Positions 16,472-26,338 of a stretch of DNA of 36,856 nucleotides are shown piece after piece. The translations under genes and the position numbers were made by a program. The notes below the pieces were generated by a model. It saw only the letters and a program-made list of their open reading frames with translations. It did not search any database and was not told the origin of the DNA. Numbering within the stretch: the stretch's first letter is position 1; each line of letters opens with the position of its first letter. The stretch covers positions 1 to 36,856 of the forward strand of contig CAJWBY010000020.1 of the NCBI GenBank assembly GCA_913020705.1, in the 5' to 3' direction. Origin of the DNA: an uncultured Colwellia sp. Lineage in GTDB: Bacteria > Pseudomonadota > Gammaproteobacteria > Enterobacterales > Alteromonadaceae.

Positions 16472-17434
16472 CTAAGATCGATAGTTATTATTCTGAGCTA
16501 AAAACCACTGATACGTCATAGTAAGGCCCTCTTCTAAACTCATTTTTGCATGCCAACCTAGGCTATCTAGACGTGATACATCCATTAATTTTCGTGCTGT
16601 TCCATCAGGTTTTGATGTATCAAAAATGATATCACCTTTATAAGCAACTACCTTTGCTACCGTTTTGACTAATTCACTGATGGTACAATCAATACCACTC
16701 CCAACATTAATATGAGATAACATCGGGTTGGTTTCTTGTTGATATAGTTTAGAATCTAGACTCATAACAAAAATTGATGCTTCAGCCATATCATCAACGT
16801 ATAAAAATTCTCGCATCGGTTTACCACTACCCCATGCCGTGACTACTGGCTCATTGTTCAATTTCGCTTCATGAAAACGTCTTACCAAAGCTGGAATGAC
16901 ATGCGAGTTTTCGGGATGAAAATTATCGTTTTCTCCATAAAGATTAGTCGGCATCACACTTCTGTAATCACGCCCATACTGCCGGTTATAACTTTCACAC
17001 AGTTTAATTCCTGCAATCTTAGCAACAGCATAAGGTTCATTAGTACTTTCTAAGACTCCTGTCAGTAAAGCATTTTCTTTCATTGGCTGTTCGACTGCTT
17101 TAGGGTAAATGCATGATGATCCTAGAAATAATAATTTCTGCACGTTATTACTATGAGCGGCATGAATGATATTGGCTTCGATCATCAGGTTTTGATAAAT
17201 AAACTCAGCAGGATATTCATTATTTGCGTGAATACCACCTACTTTTGCTGCGGCCAAATAAACTTGGTCGATATTATTATCGACAAAAAACTGATTAACT
17301 TCCTGCTGATTAATTAAATCTAATTCATCTCTGTCGGCCGTAATGATAATATTATTATCATCTTTTTTAAGTTGTCTCATGATTGCCGAGCCGACCATCC
17401 CATTATGACCGGCAATATATATAGTTTGACTCAT
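16472..17434 (-). CDS. fcl: GDP-L-fucose synthase (3,5-epimerase/4-reductase)
   Basis: Converts GDP-4-keto-6-deoxy-D-mannose to GDP-L-fucose with NADPH. 320 residues, the normal length. The extended SDR features are present: GHNGMVG (9-15), [11 protein letters not shown] (the synthase-specific loop), S107 in GSSCIYP, and Y135/K139 in EPYAVAK. The C-terminal ISELVKTVA and [12 protein letters not shown] fit WcaG/Fcl. Its start is 3 bases after the gmd stop, giving the standard gmd-fcl pair. Intact. Confidence 0.97.
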   Translation of the reverse strand: MSQTIYIAGHNGMVGSAIMRQLKKDDNNIIITADRDELDLINQQEVNQFFVDNNIDQVYLAAAKVGGIHANNEYPAEFIYQNLMIEANIIHAAHSNNVQKLLFLGSSCIYPKAVEQPMKENALLTGVLESTNEPYAVAKIAGIKLCESYNRQYGRDYRSVMPTNLYGENDNFHPENSHVIPALVRRFHEAKLNNEPVVTAWGSGKPMREFLYVDDMAEASIFVMSLDSKLYQQETNPMLSHINVGSGIDCTISELVKTVAKVVAYKGDIIFDTSKPDGTARKLMDVSRLDSLGWHAKMSLEEGLTMTYQWFLAQNNNYRS

Positions 17435-17437
17435 ATC

Positions 17438-18562
17438 TTATTCAATGCCCATAGGAATTTCATGTCCATGCTGCTGTAACAAGGCATGACGCTGAGCAAT
17501 TTTTAAATCTTCAGCAACCATTTCAGTACACATCTCTTGCACTGAAATCTCAGGAACCCAGCCTAGTTTTTGTTTGGCTTTGCTCGGATCACCTAATAAA
17601 GTTTCAACTTCTGCAGGACGAAAATAACGTGTATCTATTTGTATAAGTACATCTCCGATATTGATCGCAGGGCTTTTATCTCCCTCTATACTATCTACTA
17701 TACCCTTTTCTTCAATGCCTTTACCTTCAAAACGTAGTGTTATGCCAAGCTCTTTGGCAGACCATTCAATAAATTGACGTACTGAATATTGAACACCAGT
17801 AGCAATAACAAAATCATCTGCCTTGTCTTGTTGCAACATCATCCATTGCATCCGGACATAGTCTTTGGCATGGCCCCAGTCACGTAGTGCATCTAAATTC
17901 CCCATAAATAGACATGATTCCAATCCTTGAGCGATATTAGCTAGGCCCCGAGTAATTTTACGTGTTACAAAAGTTTCACCTCGTCTTGGTGATTCATGAT
18001 TAAATAATATGCCATTACATGCATACATACCGTAAGCTTCACGATAATTCACCGTAATCCAGTAGGCATACATTTTTGCAACCGCATAGGGTGAGCGAGG
18101 ATAAAAAGGGGTTGTTTCTTTTTGCGGTGTTTCTTGTACCAAACCATATAATTCTGATGTGGATGCTTGATAAAATCGGGTTTTCTTTTCTAAACCTAAT
18201 AATCGAATCGCTTCCAGTAAACGAAGTGTGCCCATTGCATCAACATCAGCCGTATATTCAGGAGACTCAAATGAAACGGCAACATGAGATTGTGCGCCTA
18301 AGTTATAGACTTCATCAGGTTGTACTTCTTGCAAAATCCGGGTTAAATTTGATGAGTCCGTTAGATCCCCATAATGGAGAATAAAATCGGCATTATCAAC
18401 ATGCGGATCTTGATATATATGATCGACTCTTTGTGTGTTAAGTGAAGAGGCTCGACGTTTTATGCCATGCACTTCATAATTTTTTTCTAATAAAAGCTCA
18501 GCTAAATAAGAACCATCTTGCCCAGTTACACCTGTGATTAATGCGACTTTTTTTACACTCAT
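17438..18562 (-). CDS. gmd: GDP-mannose 4,6-dehydratase
   Basis: First committed step to GDP-L-fucose (also GDP-rhamnose or GDP-perosamine, though the adjacent fcl settles fucose). 374 residues. NADP site [15 protein letters not shown] with GVTGQDG at 11-17; catalytic STSELYG with T135 and E137; Y159 and K163 in [12 protein letters not shown]; and the GMD-typical [16 protein letters not shown]. All expected residues are present. A 173-base gap separates it from manB upstream. That gap has only weak hairpins and a 22-codon ORF. AAGGA lies 12 bases before the start. Confidence 0.98.
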   Translation of the reverse strand: MSVKKVALITGVTGQDGSYLAELLLEKNYEVHGIKRRASSLNTQRVDHIYQDPHVDNADFILHYGDLTDSSNLTRILQEVQPDEVYNLGAQSHVAVSFESPEYTADVDAMGTLRLLEAIRLLGLEKKTRFYQASTSELYGLVQETPQKETTPFYPRSPYAVAKMYAYWITVNYREAYGMYACNGILFNHESPRRGETFVTRKITRGLANIAQGLESCLFMGNLDALRDWGHAKDYVRMQWMMLQQDKADDFVIATGVQYSVRQFIEWSAKELGITLRFEGKGIEEKGIVDSIEGDKSPAINIGDVLIQIDTRYFRPAEVETLLGDPSKAKQKLGWVPEISVQEMCTEMVAEDLKIAQRHALLQQHGHEIPMGIE

Positions 18563-18735
18563 TTTGTTAATCTAATCCTTATACTCATAATTTTTCAGCA
18601 CTCTCAGCAAAATATTCTACAGTTTAATCTAAGGTTTTGTTACCACAAACTAAAACTACTTTTAGCAATAATCAGCACTTGAGGGTTTCTTGCTAGCAAT
18701 ACCATCATGTTTTCGCGTCGATGATGACTATAATT

Positions 18736-20220
18736 TTATAGCCATGCTGCCATAATTTTCATACATTTTTTATTTATACTCTCAGCCTCATATTCACTGC
18801 TTGCTTCAGTATAACAACGAAGTTCTGGTGCATTGCCTGATGGTCTAATATGCACAATAGATTCCGAATCAAATGTAATGCGTATACCATCGGTATTATC
18901 AATGGCTACTGGTTCACCAAAGCTATCGAAATGCGATTTAATCACCTTTAAGTTTGACTTTCGATCAGCCGCTAGCATCGAATTGATGATATTAGTGCTA
19001 AGCTCAGATGGAAACCCTTTAATTCGGTCACTAAAGGTATAACGCTGAGGCAAGCTGTTTAATAATTGAGAAATCGTAGCGTTTTGTTGTTGTGCAAGCA
19101 AGATAACCGCGAGAGGAACAATAGTGGCATCACGAGTAGGCAATGGGGCTAGTGTTTTATTATTTTTTCTGATCGGCGTTTGCTGTAAAAAACCACCATT
19201 AGCTTCATAAGCAACCACTGTTTTATCTAAACCAATAGCCATTTCTTGCATAGCTTCAATTACATAAGGTGAACCAATCCGAGTCCTAATTACCTTATCG
19301 AATAGCTTACTTTTTTCAACCACCGAATTACTACTTATCGGTGTAACTACACATTCTGAATTTAGGTACTGAGCGCATAAAACCCCAGCGATATCACCGC
19401 GTAACCAATTGCCCTTTTCATCACTAATAAGTGGCCTATCACCATCGCCATCAGTAGAGACGATGCAGTCAAAATCATATTTCCGCATCCATTGTTTAGC
19501 GTGAATAACATCTTCTGGGCGAATAGCTTCAGTATCAACAGAGATAAACTCCTCACTACGTCCTAAGGGTGTAACTGTTGCCCCCAGTTGCTGAAAAATG
19601 GTCATTAAACAATCTCGTGATACTGACGAATGCTCATACAAACCAATACGCTTTCCCACTAAACACTTGGGTGGTAGAAAGTCGATAAAACGGCTTATGT
19701 AATACTGTTCGGCATTGTTGATCGCTTGACGAAGGTGACCCTGGCTCAATAAACAACCGTCATTAGTAAACAGAGAATCATTAATCACAACACTTTGAGA
19801 TCGAATACCTTGTTCGTCCTGTTTAAGAATTTCACCATGTATGGTATTAAACTTAATACCATTACGATCATCAGGAATATGACTACCCGTTATCATAATA
19901 GTAGACATGCTATATGCTATGCCATACAAAGCAATGGCTGGTGAAGGAATATGACCATAATTAATAGGCTCAAACCCCATATTAATACATGCAGCGGAGG
20001 TGGCATTCATAATGCGTGGGCTACTGGTTCGCAAATCACCTGCCAAGCCAACTTTATCACCTTGTTGTATTAATTGTTGCTCTATTAAATACTGTAAAAA
20101 CGCACTGACATAAGTAAAACAGATTTTATCAGTCATGTCCTTAACAAGGCCACGAACACCACTGGTACCAAACTGTACCCCACTGTAGACCATCATCTCA
20201 TTGAGATTAACTGTGCTCAT
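18736..20220 (-). CDS. manB: Phosphomannomutase (alpha-D-phosphohexomutase family)
   Basis: Converts mannose-6-P to mannose-1-P for ManC. 494 residues from the ATG at 20220. A TTG four codons upstream also extends the frame but has no ribosome site, and it lies beside the manC stop. Features: FGTSGVRGLV at the N-terminus; the phosphoserine loop TGSHIPDDRNGIKF (S113), a variant of the commoner TASHNP; the Mg-binding DGDGDRPL (257-261); the sugar-binding YEANGGFL; and the phosphate-binding RPSGNAPELRCY at the C-terminus. The loop variant and RPSGNAPE distinguish it from the CpsG type whose remnant lies at 36564-36794. A phosphoglucomutase role cannot be excluded, but the manC-manB-gmd-fcl context argues for mannose. 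Confidence 0.92.
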   Translation of the reverse strand: MSTVNLNEMMVYSGVQFGTSGVRGLVKDMTDKICFTYVSAFLQYLIEQQLIQQGDKVGLAGDLRTSSPRIMNATSAACINMGFEPINYGHIPSPAIALYGIAYSMSTIMITGSHIPDDRNGIKFNTIHGEILKQDEQGIRSQSVVINDSLFTNDGCLLSQGHLRQAINNAEQYYISRFIDFLPPKCLVGKRIGLYEHSSVSRDCLMTIFQQLGATVTPLGRSEEFISVDTEAIRPEDVIHAKQWMRKYDFDCIVSTDGDGDRPLISDEKGNWLRGDIAGVLCAQYLNSECVVTPISSNSVVEKSKLFDKVIRTRIGSPYVIEAMQEMAIGLDKTVVAYEANGGFLQQTPIRKNNKTLAPLPTRDATIVPLAVILLAQQQNATISQLLNSLPQRYTFSDRIKGFPSELSTNIINSMLAADRKSNLKVIKSHFDSFGEPVAIDNTDGIRITFDSESIVHIRPSGNAPELRCYTEASSEYEAESINKKCMKIMAAWL

Positions 20221-20235
20221 TATTGATACCAATAT

Positions 20236-21636
20236 TTAATTGCGGTAATAGTCATCATCGAAACGGACAATATCATCTTCACCTAAATAACTGCCTGATT
20301 GCACTTCGATAATTTGCAGTGGCACACAGCCAGGATTTTGCAGTCGATGTTTACGGCCAATGGGGATATATGTTGACTCATTTTCAGAAAGTAAAATAGT
20401 TTGATCCTCACAGATGACTTTTGCAGTCCCTTTAACAACGACCCAATGTTCAGCACGATGATGATGCATTTGCAGTGATAATGATGCGCCAGGGTTAACA
20501 GTAATACGTTTCACTTGAAATCGCTCCCCTTGGTCAATACTGTCGTAATAGCCCCAAGGTCGATAACAAATTCGGTGATTGTCAGCTTCTTGTCGTTTAT
20601 CTTTGTTTAATTGATTGACTATTAATTTTACATTTTGGGCACTGTTTTTATGCGCCACCATCACTGCATCTGCAGTTTCAACAACCGTAATATCGTCTAG
20701 GCCCAAAACAGATACAAGGCGGTGTTCACTATGAATGTACGAATTGTGTACATCGTCTAACATAACATCCCCATGAAGCACGTTCTGATTATCATCTTGT
20801 TTTGCACACTCCCATAATGATGACCACGAACCTACATCATTCCATCCCGCGTCAAGTGGCACAACAACCGCTTTATCAGTCTGCTCCATCACTGCATAAT
20901 CAATGGAAATAGCTTCGCAGCTTTTAAATTTCTGCTCGTCCAAGCGAATAAAATCTAGATCTTGCTGAGATTTTATTAATGCTTGGCGGCAGGTTTCAAG
21001 AATTTCGGGATAAAATCGCTCTAACTCATTGATAAGAGTTGAAGCCTTGAACATAAACATACCACTGTTCCAATAATAATCACCCGAGTTGACATAGCTC
21101 TCTGCAGTAGCTAAATCTGGTTTTTCAACAAAGGCTTTAACCTTGCTGATGGTATTTTTTTCATTAACTTGAATATAACCGTACCCAGTATTCGCAGATG
21201 TTGGCACAATACCAAAAGTCACTAGAAGTCCGGATTCCGCTGCTTGTTTAGCTTGCCCTATTGCATCGTGAAATACAGTTAAATCAGCAATAACGTGATC
21301 CGCAGCCAGTACTAATAAAATAGGATCATTTTCCTCGCTTACTGCTTGCAATGCTGCAACAGTAATTGCTGGGGCCGTGTCTCGACCAATGGGCTCTAAT
21401 ATGATCTTTGCTTTATCTATATCAAGCTCATGTAACTGTTCCGCGACCATAAACCGATGTTCACTATTACATACAACAATAGGATCTTCTAGATCGGTCA
21501 AGCCCTCTAAACGGTGAAGCGTTTCTTGAAACATTGTATTATTACCAAACAAAGCTAAAAACTGTTTTGGTTTATGCTTCCTTGATAATGGCCATAACCG
21601 TGTTCCACTGCCTCCAGACATGATAACGGGGATCAT
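20236..21636 (-). CDS. manC: Mannose-1-phosphate guanylyltransferase / mannose-6-phosphate isomerase
   Basis: Bifunctional type II enzyme of 466 residues. The N-terminal GDP-mannose pyrophosphorylase domain has SGGSGTRLWPLSRKHKPKQF, then VLAADHVI and FVEKPD. The C-terminal cupin isomerase domain (about 350-460) has WGYYDSID and GASLSLQMHHHRAEHWVVVK with the metal histidines. Supplies GDP-mannose for Gmd. A clear TTAGGAG ribosome site precedes the ATG, and 15 bases separate its stop from the manB ATG. Intact. Confidence 0.97.
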   Translation of the reverse strand: MIPVIMSGGSGTRLWPLSRKHKPKQFLALFGNNTMFQETLHRLEGLTDLEDPIVVCNSEHRFMVAEQLHELDIDKAKIILEPIGRDTAPAITVAALQAVSEENDPILLVLAADHVIADLTVFHDAIGQAKQAAESGLLVTFGIVPTSANTGYGYIQVNEKNTISKVKAFVEKPDLATAESYVNSGDYYWNSGMFMFKASTLINELERFYPEILETCRQALIKSQQDLDFIRLDEQKFKSCEAISIDYAVMEQTDKAVVVPLDAGWNDVGSWSSLWECAKQDDNQNVLHGDVMLDDVHNSYIHSEHRLVSVLGLDDITVVETADAVMVAHKNSAQNVKLIVNQLNKDKRQEADNHRICYRPWGYYDSIDQGERFQVKRITVNPGASLSLQMHHHRAEHWVVVKGTAKVICEDQTILLSENESTYIPIGRKHRLQNPGCVPLQIIEVQSGSYLGEDDIVRFDDDYYRN

Positions 21637-21662
21637 ACATACTCCTAAATTTAATCGTATTA

Positions 21663-21806
21663 TTAATTTATGGCAATGGCGCTATCATTTCCCAATGAAT
21701 TTAACATCGACAATTCACCGAATTGAAAACACCTTTTCAAATGAGGTTGTGATGTAAGCATATCAAAATATGTATGGCTGACAATCACCATAATCGCTAC
21801 TTTCAT
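21663..21806 (-). CDS. Unrecognised 47-codon ORF between glmS and manC
   Basis: A small ORF that fills the gap between glmS and manC. It starts 5 bases after the glmS stop with GAGGAAT before the ATG, and ends 26 bases before the manC start. The product opens MKVAIMVIVSHTYFDML and ends NSLGNDSAIAIN; no domain is recognised and it has no clear signal peptide. Its start context (GAATGAGGAATATGAAAG) matches that of the ORF at 30476-30640 at 17 of 18 bases. It could be a genuine small protein, a leader that couples manC to glmS, or the leftover 5' end of a lost gene. Confidence 0.35.
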   Translation of the reverse strand: MKVAIMVIVSHTYFDMLTSQPHLKRCFQFGELSMLNSLGNDSAIAIN

Positions 21807-21811
21807 ATTCC

Positions 21812-23695
21812 TCATTCTACGGTTACCGATTTAGCTAAGTTTCTCGGCTGATCAACATCTGTACCTTTAATCAATGCCACATGATAGCTCAGTAGTTGCA
21901 ACAAAATATTGTATGTTATTGGCGCTGTAATTCGCCCCACATTTGTTGTTGCTTTTATAACATTAAACCCTTCTTCTGAACTGATATCAGACTGTTCATC
22001 TTCAAACACAATCATCTGACCACCACGGGCTTTGACTTCTTGTAGATTCGATTTTAGTTTTTCTAATAAATCATCTAATGGTGCTATAGCAATAACGGGC
22101 ATACTTTCATCAATTAATGCCAGTGGCCCATGCTTTAACTCACCAGCAGGATAGGCTTCCGCATGAATATAACTAATCTCTTTTAATTTGAGCGCACCTT
22201 CTAATGCAATGGGGTACATTGTGCCTCGACCTAAGAAGAGAGCATTCTGTTTATCTGCAAATAGTTGAGCTATATTTTCTATTTCTTTTTCATGTATCAG
22301 TGCATTGAAGATCAGATTGGGGAGTTTTTGCAAGCCATTGACAATCAAACCTTCTCGTTCTGAATCAATGCTTTTTTTAACTTTACCGATACTGGTAATT
22401 AATAATGCCAGCGCAACGAGCTGTGTAGTAAACGCTTTAGTTGAAGCAACTCCGATTTCCGGTCCTGCATGGGTGAGGTAACTGAGGTCCGACTCCCTTG
22501 TTAGGCTACTTTCTGGCACATTGCAGATTGTCAAAGTGGGAATATTATTTAATTGTAAACGCCCATTTTTTCCAGATTGAGCCGCAGCCTTAATTTGTTG
22601 TAATGCAGCCAATGTATCAGCAGTTTCCCCTGACTGACTAATTGTGACAAATAAAGTGTCATCTTGAATCACTGGGTTTCGGTAACGAAACTCACTCGCC
22701 ACTTCAACTTGACATGGCAGACCTATAATATCCTCAGCCCAATATTTAGCCACTAAACCTGCATGATAGCTAGTGCCACAGGCAATAATATGTACTTGTT
22801 TAATGCTATCAAATAATTCTTCTGCTTGTGGGCCAAAACTTGATATCAGTACTTTATCTTGTGTGATTCGCCCCTCTAAACAATCACTGACGGCCTGAGG
22901 CTGTTCAAAGATCTCTTTATGCATATAGTGGCGGTGTTCACCTAACTCAACGGCCGTTACACTTAAAGATGACTGTTTTACCGGTCGTTCTACACGTTCA
23001 CCATCAGCATCAAAAATCTCAACAGAGTCACGTCTTAGTTTCGCAACATCACCTTCTTCTAAGAAGATGAAATTTTGTGTTACAGGTAATAATGCGGATA
23101 CATCTGAGGCAATAAAGTGTTCGCCAATACCGATACCAATAACCAGAGGACTCCCTTTTCGTGCAGCAATCAGTGTGTCGGGATCATTAATGGCTATCAC
23201 CCCCAAAGCATATGCACCCTCAAAACCGTTTAATGCTTGCGTCACTGCCTGCAATAAATCATTAGTTGATTCTAATTGCTGGTGAATCGCATGAGCAACC
23301 ACTTCAGTGTCTGTTTCAGAGGTAAACCGATAGCCTGAGCTAATTTGTGCTTGTTTTAGTGACTGATAATTCTCAATAATCCCATTATGTACAACCGCGA
23401 CTTTATTATTACAAATATGGGGGTGAGCATTATTTTCAGATGGAATACCGTGTGTTGCCCAGCGAGTATGAGCAATACCGACTGTTCCTGAAAAAGGTGA
23501 TGATTCAACTTCCTGCTCAATTTTATTTTCAAGCTGCTTAATTTTGCCTAAGGCTCGAACACGTTGCAGTGCATTGTGTGAATTTAGAAGAGCAATACCT
23601 GAAGAGTCATAACCTCGATACTCTAGTCGTCGAAGTCCTTCTAGCAAGATAGGCGTCACACTTCTTTCAGCAATACCTCCGACTATTCCACACAT
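21812..23695 (-). CDS. glmS: Glutamine-fructose-6-phosphate aminotransferase (isomerising)
   Basis: Makes glucosamine-6-phosphate from fructose-6-P and glutamine, the entry to UDP-GlcNAc. 627 residues, slightly longer than the usual 608-612. The N-terminal MCGIVGG supplies the nucleophilic Cys after Met removal; RRLEYRGYDSSG, HTRWATHG and HNGIIEN belong to the glutaminase domain. Two SIS domains follow with CGTSYHAGLVAKYW, SQSGETADTLAAL and AEAYPAGELKHGPLALI. The C-terminus ends LAKSVTVE as in other GlmS. It has its own candidate promoter. Position inside a polysaccharide locus suggests either an extra copy or a housekeeping copy caught here. Confidence 0.97.
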   Translation of the reverse strand: MCGIVGGIAERSVTPILLEGLRRLEYRGYDSSGIALLNSHNALQRVRALGKIKQLENKIEQEVESSPFSGTVGIAHTRWATHGIPSENNAHPHICNNKVAVVHNGIIENYQSLKQAQISSGYRFTSETDTEVVAHAIHQQLESTNDLLQAVTQALNGFEGAYALGVIAINDPDTLIAARKGSPLVIGIGIGEHFIASDVSALLPVTQNFIFLEEGDVAKLRRDSVEIFDADGERVERPVKQSSLSVTAVELGEHRHYMHKEIFEQPQAVSDCLEGRITQDKVLISSFGPQAEELFDSIKQVHIIACGTSYHAGLVAKYWAEDIIGLPCQVEVASEFRYRNPVIQDDTLFVTISQSGETADTLAALQQIKAAAQSGKNGRLQLNNIPTLTICNVPESSLTRESDLSYLTHAGPEIGVASTKAFTTQLVALALLITSIGKVKKSIDSEREGLIVNGLQKLPNLIFNALIHEKEIENIAQLFADKQNALFLGRGTMYPIALEGALKLKEISYIHAEAYPAGELKHGPLALIDESMPVIAIAPLDDLLEKLKSNLQEVKARGGQMIVFEDEQSDISSEEGFNVIKATTNVGRITAPITYNILLQLLSYHVALIKGTDVDQPRNLAKSVTVE

Positions 23696-23735
23696 ACTCA
23701 GCTCATCCTATTAAACACTTATTATCAAGGATGAA

Positions 23736-23764
23736 ATTATACACTAGGTTGGACGTGTAACTAA
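23736..23764 (-). promoter_or_regulatory. Candidate glmS promoter
   Basis: Minus-strand TTAGTT (23759-23764), a 17-base spacer, then a perfect TATAAT (23736-23741), giving a start near 23729 and a leader of about 34 bases. It lies in the 123-base gap between rmlB and glmS. The leader is too short for a glmS ribozyme, which is mostly a Gram-positive feature anyway. Confidence 0.6.
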
Positions 23765-23818
23765 GGTCTAAATTAGTCTACTCGTTCACGTTTACAGATG
23801 ACTATTTTTTACTCTAAA

Positions 23819-24880
23819 TTAATCTAGGTAACTTCCATCTTGCACATGTTGGCACCACTCTTGATTAGCTAAATACCATTCAACTGTCTTCCTTAACCCC
23901 GTTTCAAACGTTTCTTGTGGCGTCCAGCCTAATTCTTGTTCTATTTTACTTGCATCAATGGCATAGCGTATATCATGGCCCGCGCGGTCTGTAACAAAGC
24001 TAATAAGCCCAGAAAAACCTTCTGAGGAGCCTGCTGTACGAGAATATAAGCTATCTGGAGCTAGCTCTTCCAATAACTCACAAATCATTTTCACAACATC
24101 AATATTTTGTTGTTCATTATGACCGCCGATATTATACGTCTCTGCTACTTTACCCGTTGTCGCTACATGGACTAATGCCCGGGCATGATCCTCAACATAA
24201 AGCCAATCTCTCACTTGGTTTCCTTTGCCATAAATAGGTAAAGGTTTACCTTGTAGTGCATTAAGAATAACCAATGGAATCAACTTCTCTGGAAAGTGAA
24301 AGGGTCCATAATTATTTGAACAATTGGTTATTAATGTCGGCAAACCATAGGTTCGTTGCCATGCTCGTACTAAATGGTCAGAACTGGCCTTACTTGCCGA
24401 ATAGGGAGAGCTAGGTGCATAGGCTGTAGTTTCAGTAAATAAATCATCTGTGCCTTCCAAGTCTCCATACACCTCATCTGTAGAGATATGATGAAAACGA
24501 AAACCGTCTTTCTTAGTGGCTTCTAACAATGTCCAGTAGGCACGGGTCTGCTCTAATAAAGTATAGGTGCCCACGATATTAGTTTGTATAAACTCACTAG
24601 GGCCGTCAATAGAACGGTCAACATGGGATTCAGCTGCAAGATGCATAATAATATCGGGTTGATAGCGAGATAATACTCGCTGAATTTCTACCGCATCACA
24701 AATATCAACCTGTTCAAAATGATATCGCTCATGCTGACTAACAGAAATAAGTGATTCTAAATTACCTGCATAGGTTAATTTATCAACATTAATGACCGTA
24801 TAGCCAGTGTCATTAATTAAGTGCCTAATCACTGCAGAGCCAATAAATCCTGCTCCACCGGTCACTAAAATGGTTTTCAT
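23819..24880 (-). CDS. rmlB: dTDP-glucose 4,6-dehydratase
   Basis: Second step of dTDP-L-rhamnose synthesis. 353 residues from the ATG at 24880. The longer open frame (to 24931) adds 17 residues lying wholly inside rmlD and was rejected, because [14 protein letters not shown] is the family N-terminus and AGGA precedes it. GGAGFIG at 8-14; [14 protein letters not shown]; the catalytic T134-D135-E136 in [11 protein letters not shown]; and Y160/K164 in [10 protein letters not shown] are all present. It overlaps the rmlD stop by 4 bases (ATGA). Last gene of the rml set. Confidence 0.98.
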   Translation of the reverse strand: MKTILVTGGAGFIGSAVIRHLINDTGYTVINVDKLTYAGNLESLISVSQHERYHFEQVDICDAVEIQRVLSRYQPDIIMHLAAESHVDRSIDGPSEFIQTNIVGTYTLLEQTRAYWTLLEATKKDGFRFHHISTDEVYGDLEGTDDLFTETTAYAPSSPYSASKASSDHLVRAWQRTYGLPTLITNCSNNYGPFHFPEKLIPLVILNALQGKPLPIYGKGNQVRDWLYVEDHARALVHVATTGKVAETYNIGGHNEQQNIDVVKMICELLEELAPDSLYSRTAGSSEGFSGLISFVTDRAGHDIRYAIDASKIEQELGWTPQETFETGLRKTVEWYLANQEWCQHVQDGSYLD

Positions 24881-25770
24881 TCGCTTTGTTCCTGTAAATT
24901 TTCTAAACAGACCTGCAAAGAGTCTTTCCAATATGGAATCTCTACCCCATAGCAGTCTTTAATTTTAGTTTTATTCAATACACTATAATGTGGTCGTACT
25001 GCTGGAGTCGGATATTCTTTTGCTTCAATAGGCTCAACTCTACAGTCAACTGTCGATAGCTCAAAAATACTCTTTGCAAAGTCATACCAGCTACACACGC
25101 CCTCATTACTATAGTGAACAATATCACTGGTGAAATTACCACTATTGAAACTTGAATGTCCCGCTATCGCCATAATGTCTGTTGCTAAATCATGTGCATA
25201 GGTTGGTGTTCCAATTTGATCAAAAACCACCGTCAATGAATCTCGCGCTTGCCCTAATTTAAGCATCGTTTTAACAAAATTACTGCCAAACTCTGAATAC
25301 ACCCAACTGGTGCGAATGATAAGTGCATTCTCAGACATTTCTGCCGCTAGCGCTTGCTCACCAAGCAATTTAGTTAAACCATAAACACCTTGCGGTTCAA
25401 CAGCATCCGCTTCGATATAAGGCATAGAATGTTGGCCATTAAACACGTAATCAGTGGATACATGAATAAGCTTACTTTTCTGTAAACAGGCTATTTCAGC
25501 AAGTTTCTTGACCGCGAGATGGTTTGCCTTATCTGCTAGTTCTGGCTCAGACTCTGCCTTGTCAACGGCGGTATACGCAGCGCAGTTAATAATAAGGTCA
25601 AACTGGTGCTGATGAAAAAACTGTTCAATACTCTCAGTCCGACTCAAGTCCAACTCGTCACGTGAGACAAACATCATTTCATACTGAGGGTAGTCACTCG
25701 ACAGCCTTTTTAACGATTGCCCCAGTTGCCCGCTACTTCCGGTCACTAAAATTGTATTAATTTTGTTCAT
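24877..25770 (-). CDS. rmlD: dTDP-4-dehydrorhamnose reductase
   Basis: Final step of dTDP-L-rhamnose synthesis, NAD(P)H dependent. 297 residues from the ATG at 25770. An in-frame TTG seven codons upstream is less likely. GSSGQLG at 11-17, [21 protein letters not shown] (105-112) and Y130/K134 in YGLTKLLGE are the RmlD signatures. The start overlaps the end of rmlC by 14 bases and the stop overlaps rmlB, so the set is translationally coupled. Intact. Confidence 0.97.
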   Translation of the reverse strand: MNKINTILVTGSSGQLGQSLKRLSSDYPQYEMMFVSRDELDLSRTESIEQFFHQHQFDLIINCAAYTAVDKAESEPELADKANHLAVKKLAEIACLQKSKLIHVSTDYVFNGQHSMPYIEADAVEPQGVYGLTKLLGEQALAAEMSENALIIRTSWVYSEFGSNFVKTMLKLGQARDSLTVVFDQIGTPTYAHDLATDIMAIAGHSSFNSGNFTSDIVHYSNEGVCSWYDFAKSIFELSTVDCRVEPIEAKEYPTPAVRPHYSVLNKTKIKDCYGVEIPYWKDSLQVCLENLQEQSE

Positions 25771-26338
25771 AATAGTTAATTTTGAAATCAAAACAGCTTT
25801 CTAACTCATTCAATCTCGGTTGCTGAATATCTTTTGCTGATAATACTAATTGTTCTTTAGCTAAGCCCCAGTCAATATTAAGTTCAATATCATCAAACGC
25901 TAAACCACGGTCACATTCTGGTGAGTAATAATTATCAACCTTATAAGCAAAGGTAGCAGTATCACTTAAGACAACAAAGCCATGAGCAAAGCCTCGAGGG
26001 ATAAACATTTGTTTTTTATTGTCCCCGCTGAGTTCAACAGCGACATGCTGGCCAAAAGTCGGGCTACCTTGGCGTATATCGACAGCAATATCTAACACGC
26101 TTCCTTCAATTACACGAACCAATTTACTTTGGGCATGGGGGGCTAATTGAAAATGCAATCCTCGTAGTACCCCTTTCGATGATTTTGACTCATTGTCTTG
26201 GACAAAAGTCACTCTGTAACCGATTGCTGCTTCGAATTTATCTTGGCGAAATGTTTCAACAAAATAGCCTCGCTGATCACCATGTAGCTGAGGTTCAATA
26301 ACAAATACATCCGCTATTTTTTGGGCGATGAAATTCAC
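25757..26338 (-). CDS. rmlC: dTDP-4-dehydrorhamnose 3,5-epimerase
   Basis: Third step of dTDP-L-rhamnose synthesis. A 193-residue cupin. Conserved [20 protein letters not shown] with catalytic H62, [12 protein letters not shown] with H119, and the proton-shuttling Tyr in [12 protein letters not shown] (Y132) are all visible. Its ATG overlaps the rmlA stop by 4 bases and its 3' end overlaps rmlD. Full length, nothing unusual. Confidence 0.97.
   Translation of the reverse strand: MNFIAQKIADVFVIEPQLHGDQRGYFVETFRQDKFEAAIGYRVTFVQDNESKSSKGVLRGLHFQLAPHAQSKLVRVIEGSVLDIAVDIRQGSPTFGQHVAVELSGDNKKQMFIPRGFAHGFVVLSDTATFAYKVDNYYSPECDRGLAFDDIELNIDWGLAKEQLVLSAKDIQQPRLNELESCFDFKINYYEQN

Noticed and set aside
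18076..18384. 102-codon plus-strand ORF
   Set aside because: Lies wholly opposite gmd, which has all its family motifs; no ribosome site or recognisable domain.
24881..24931. Seventeen extra N-terminal codons for rmlB
   Set aside because: They read through the 3' end of rmlD, and the family N-terminus [14 protein letters not shown] with a ribosome site starts at 24880.
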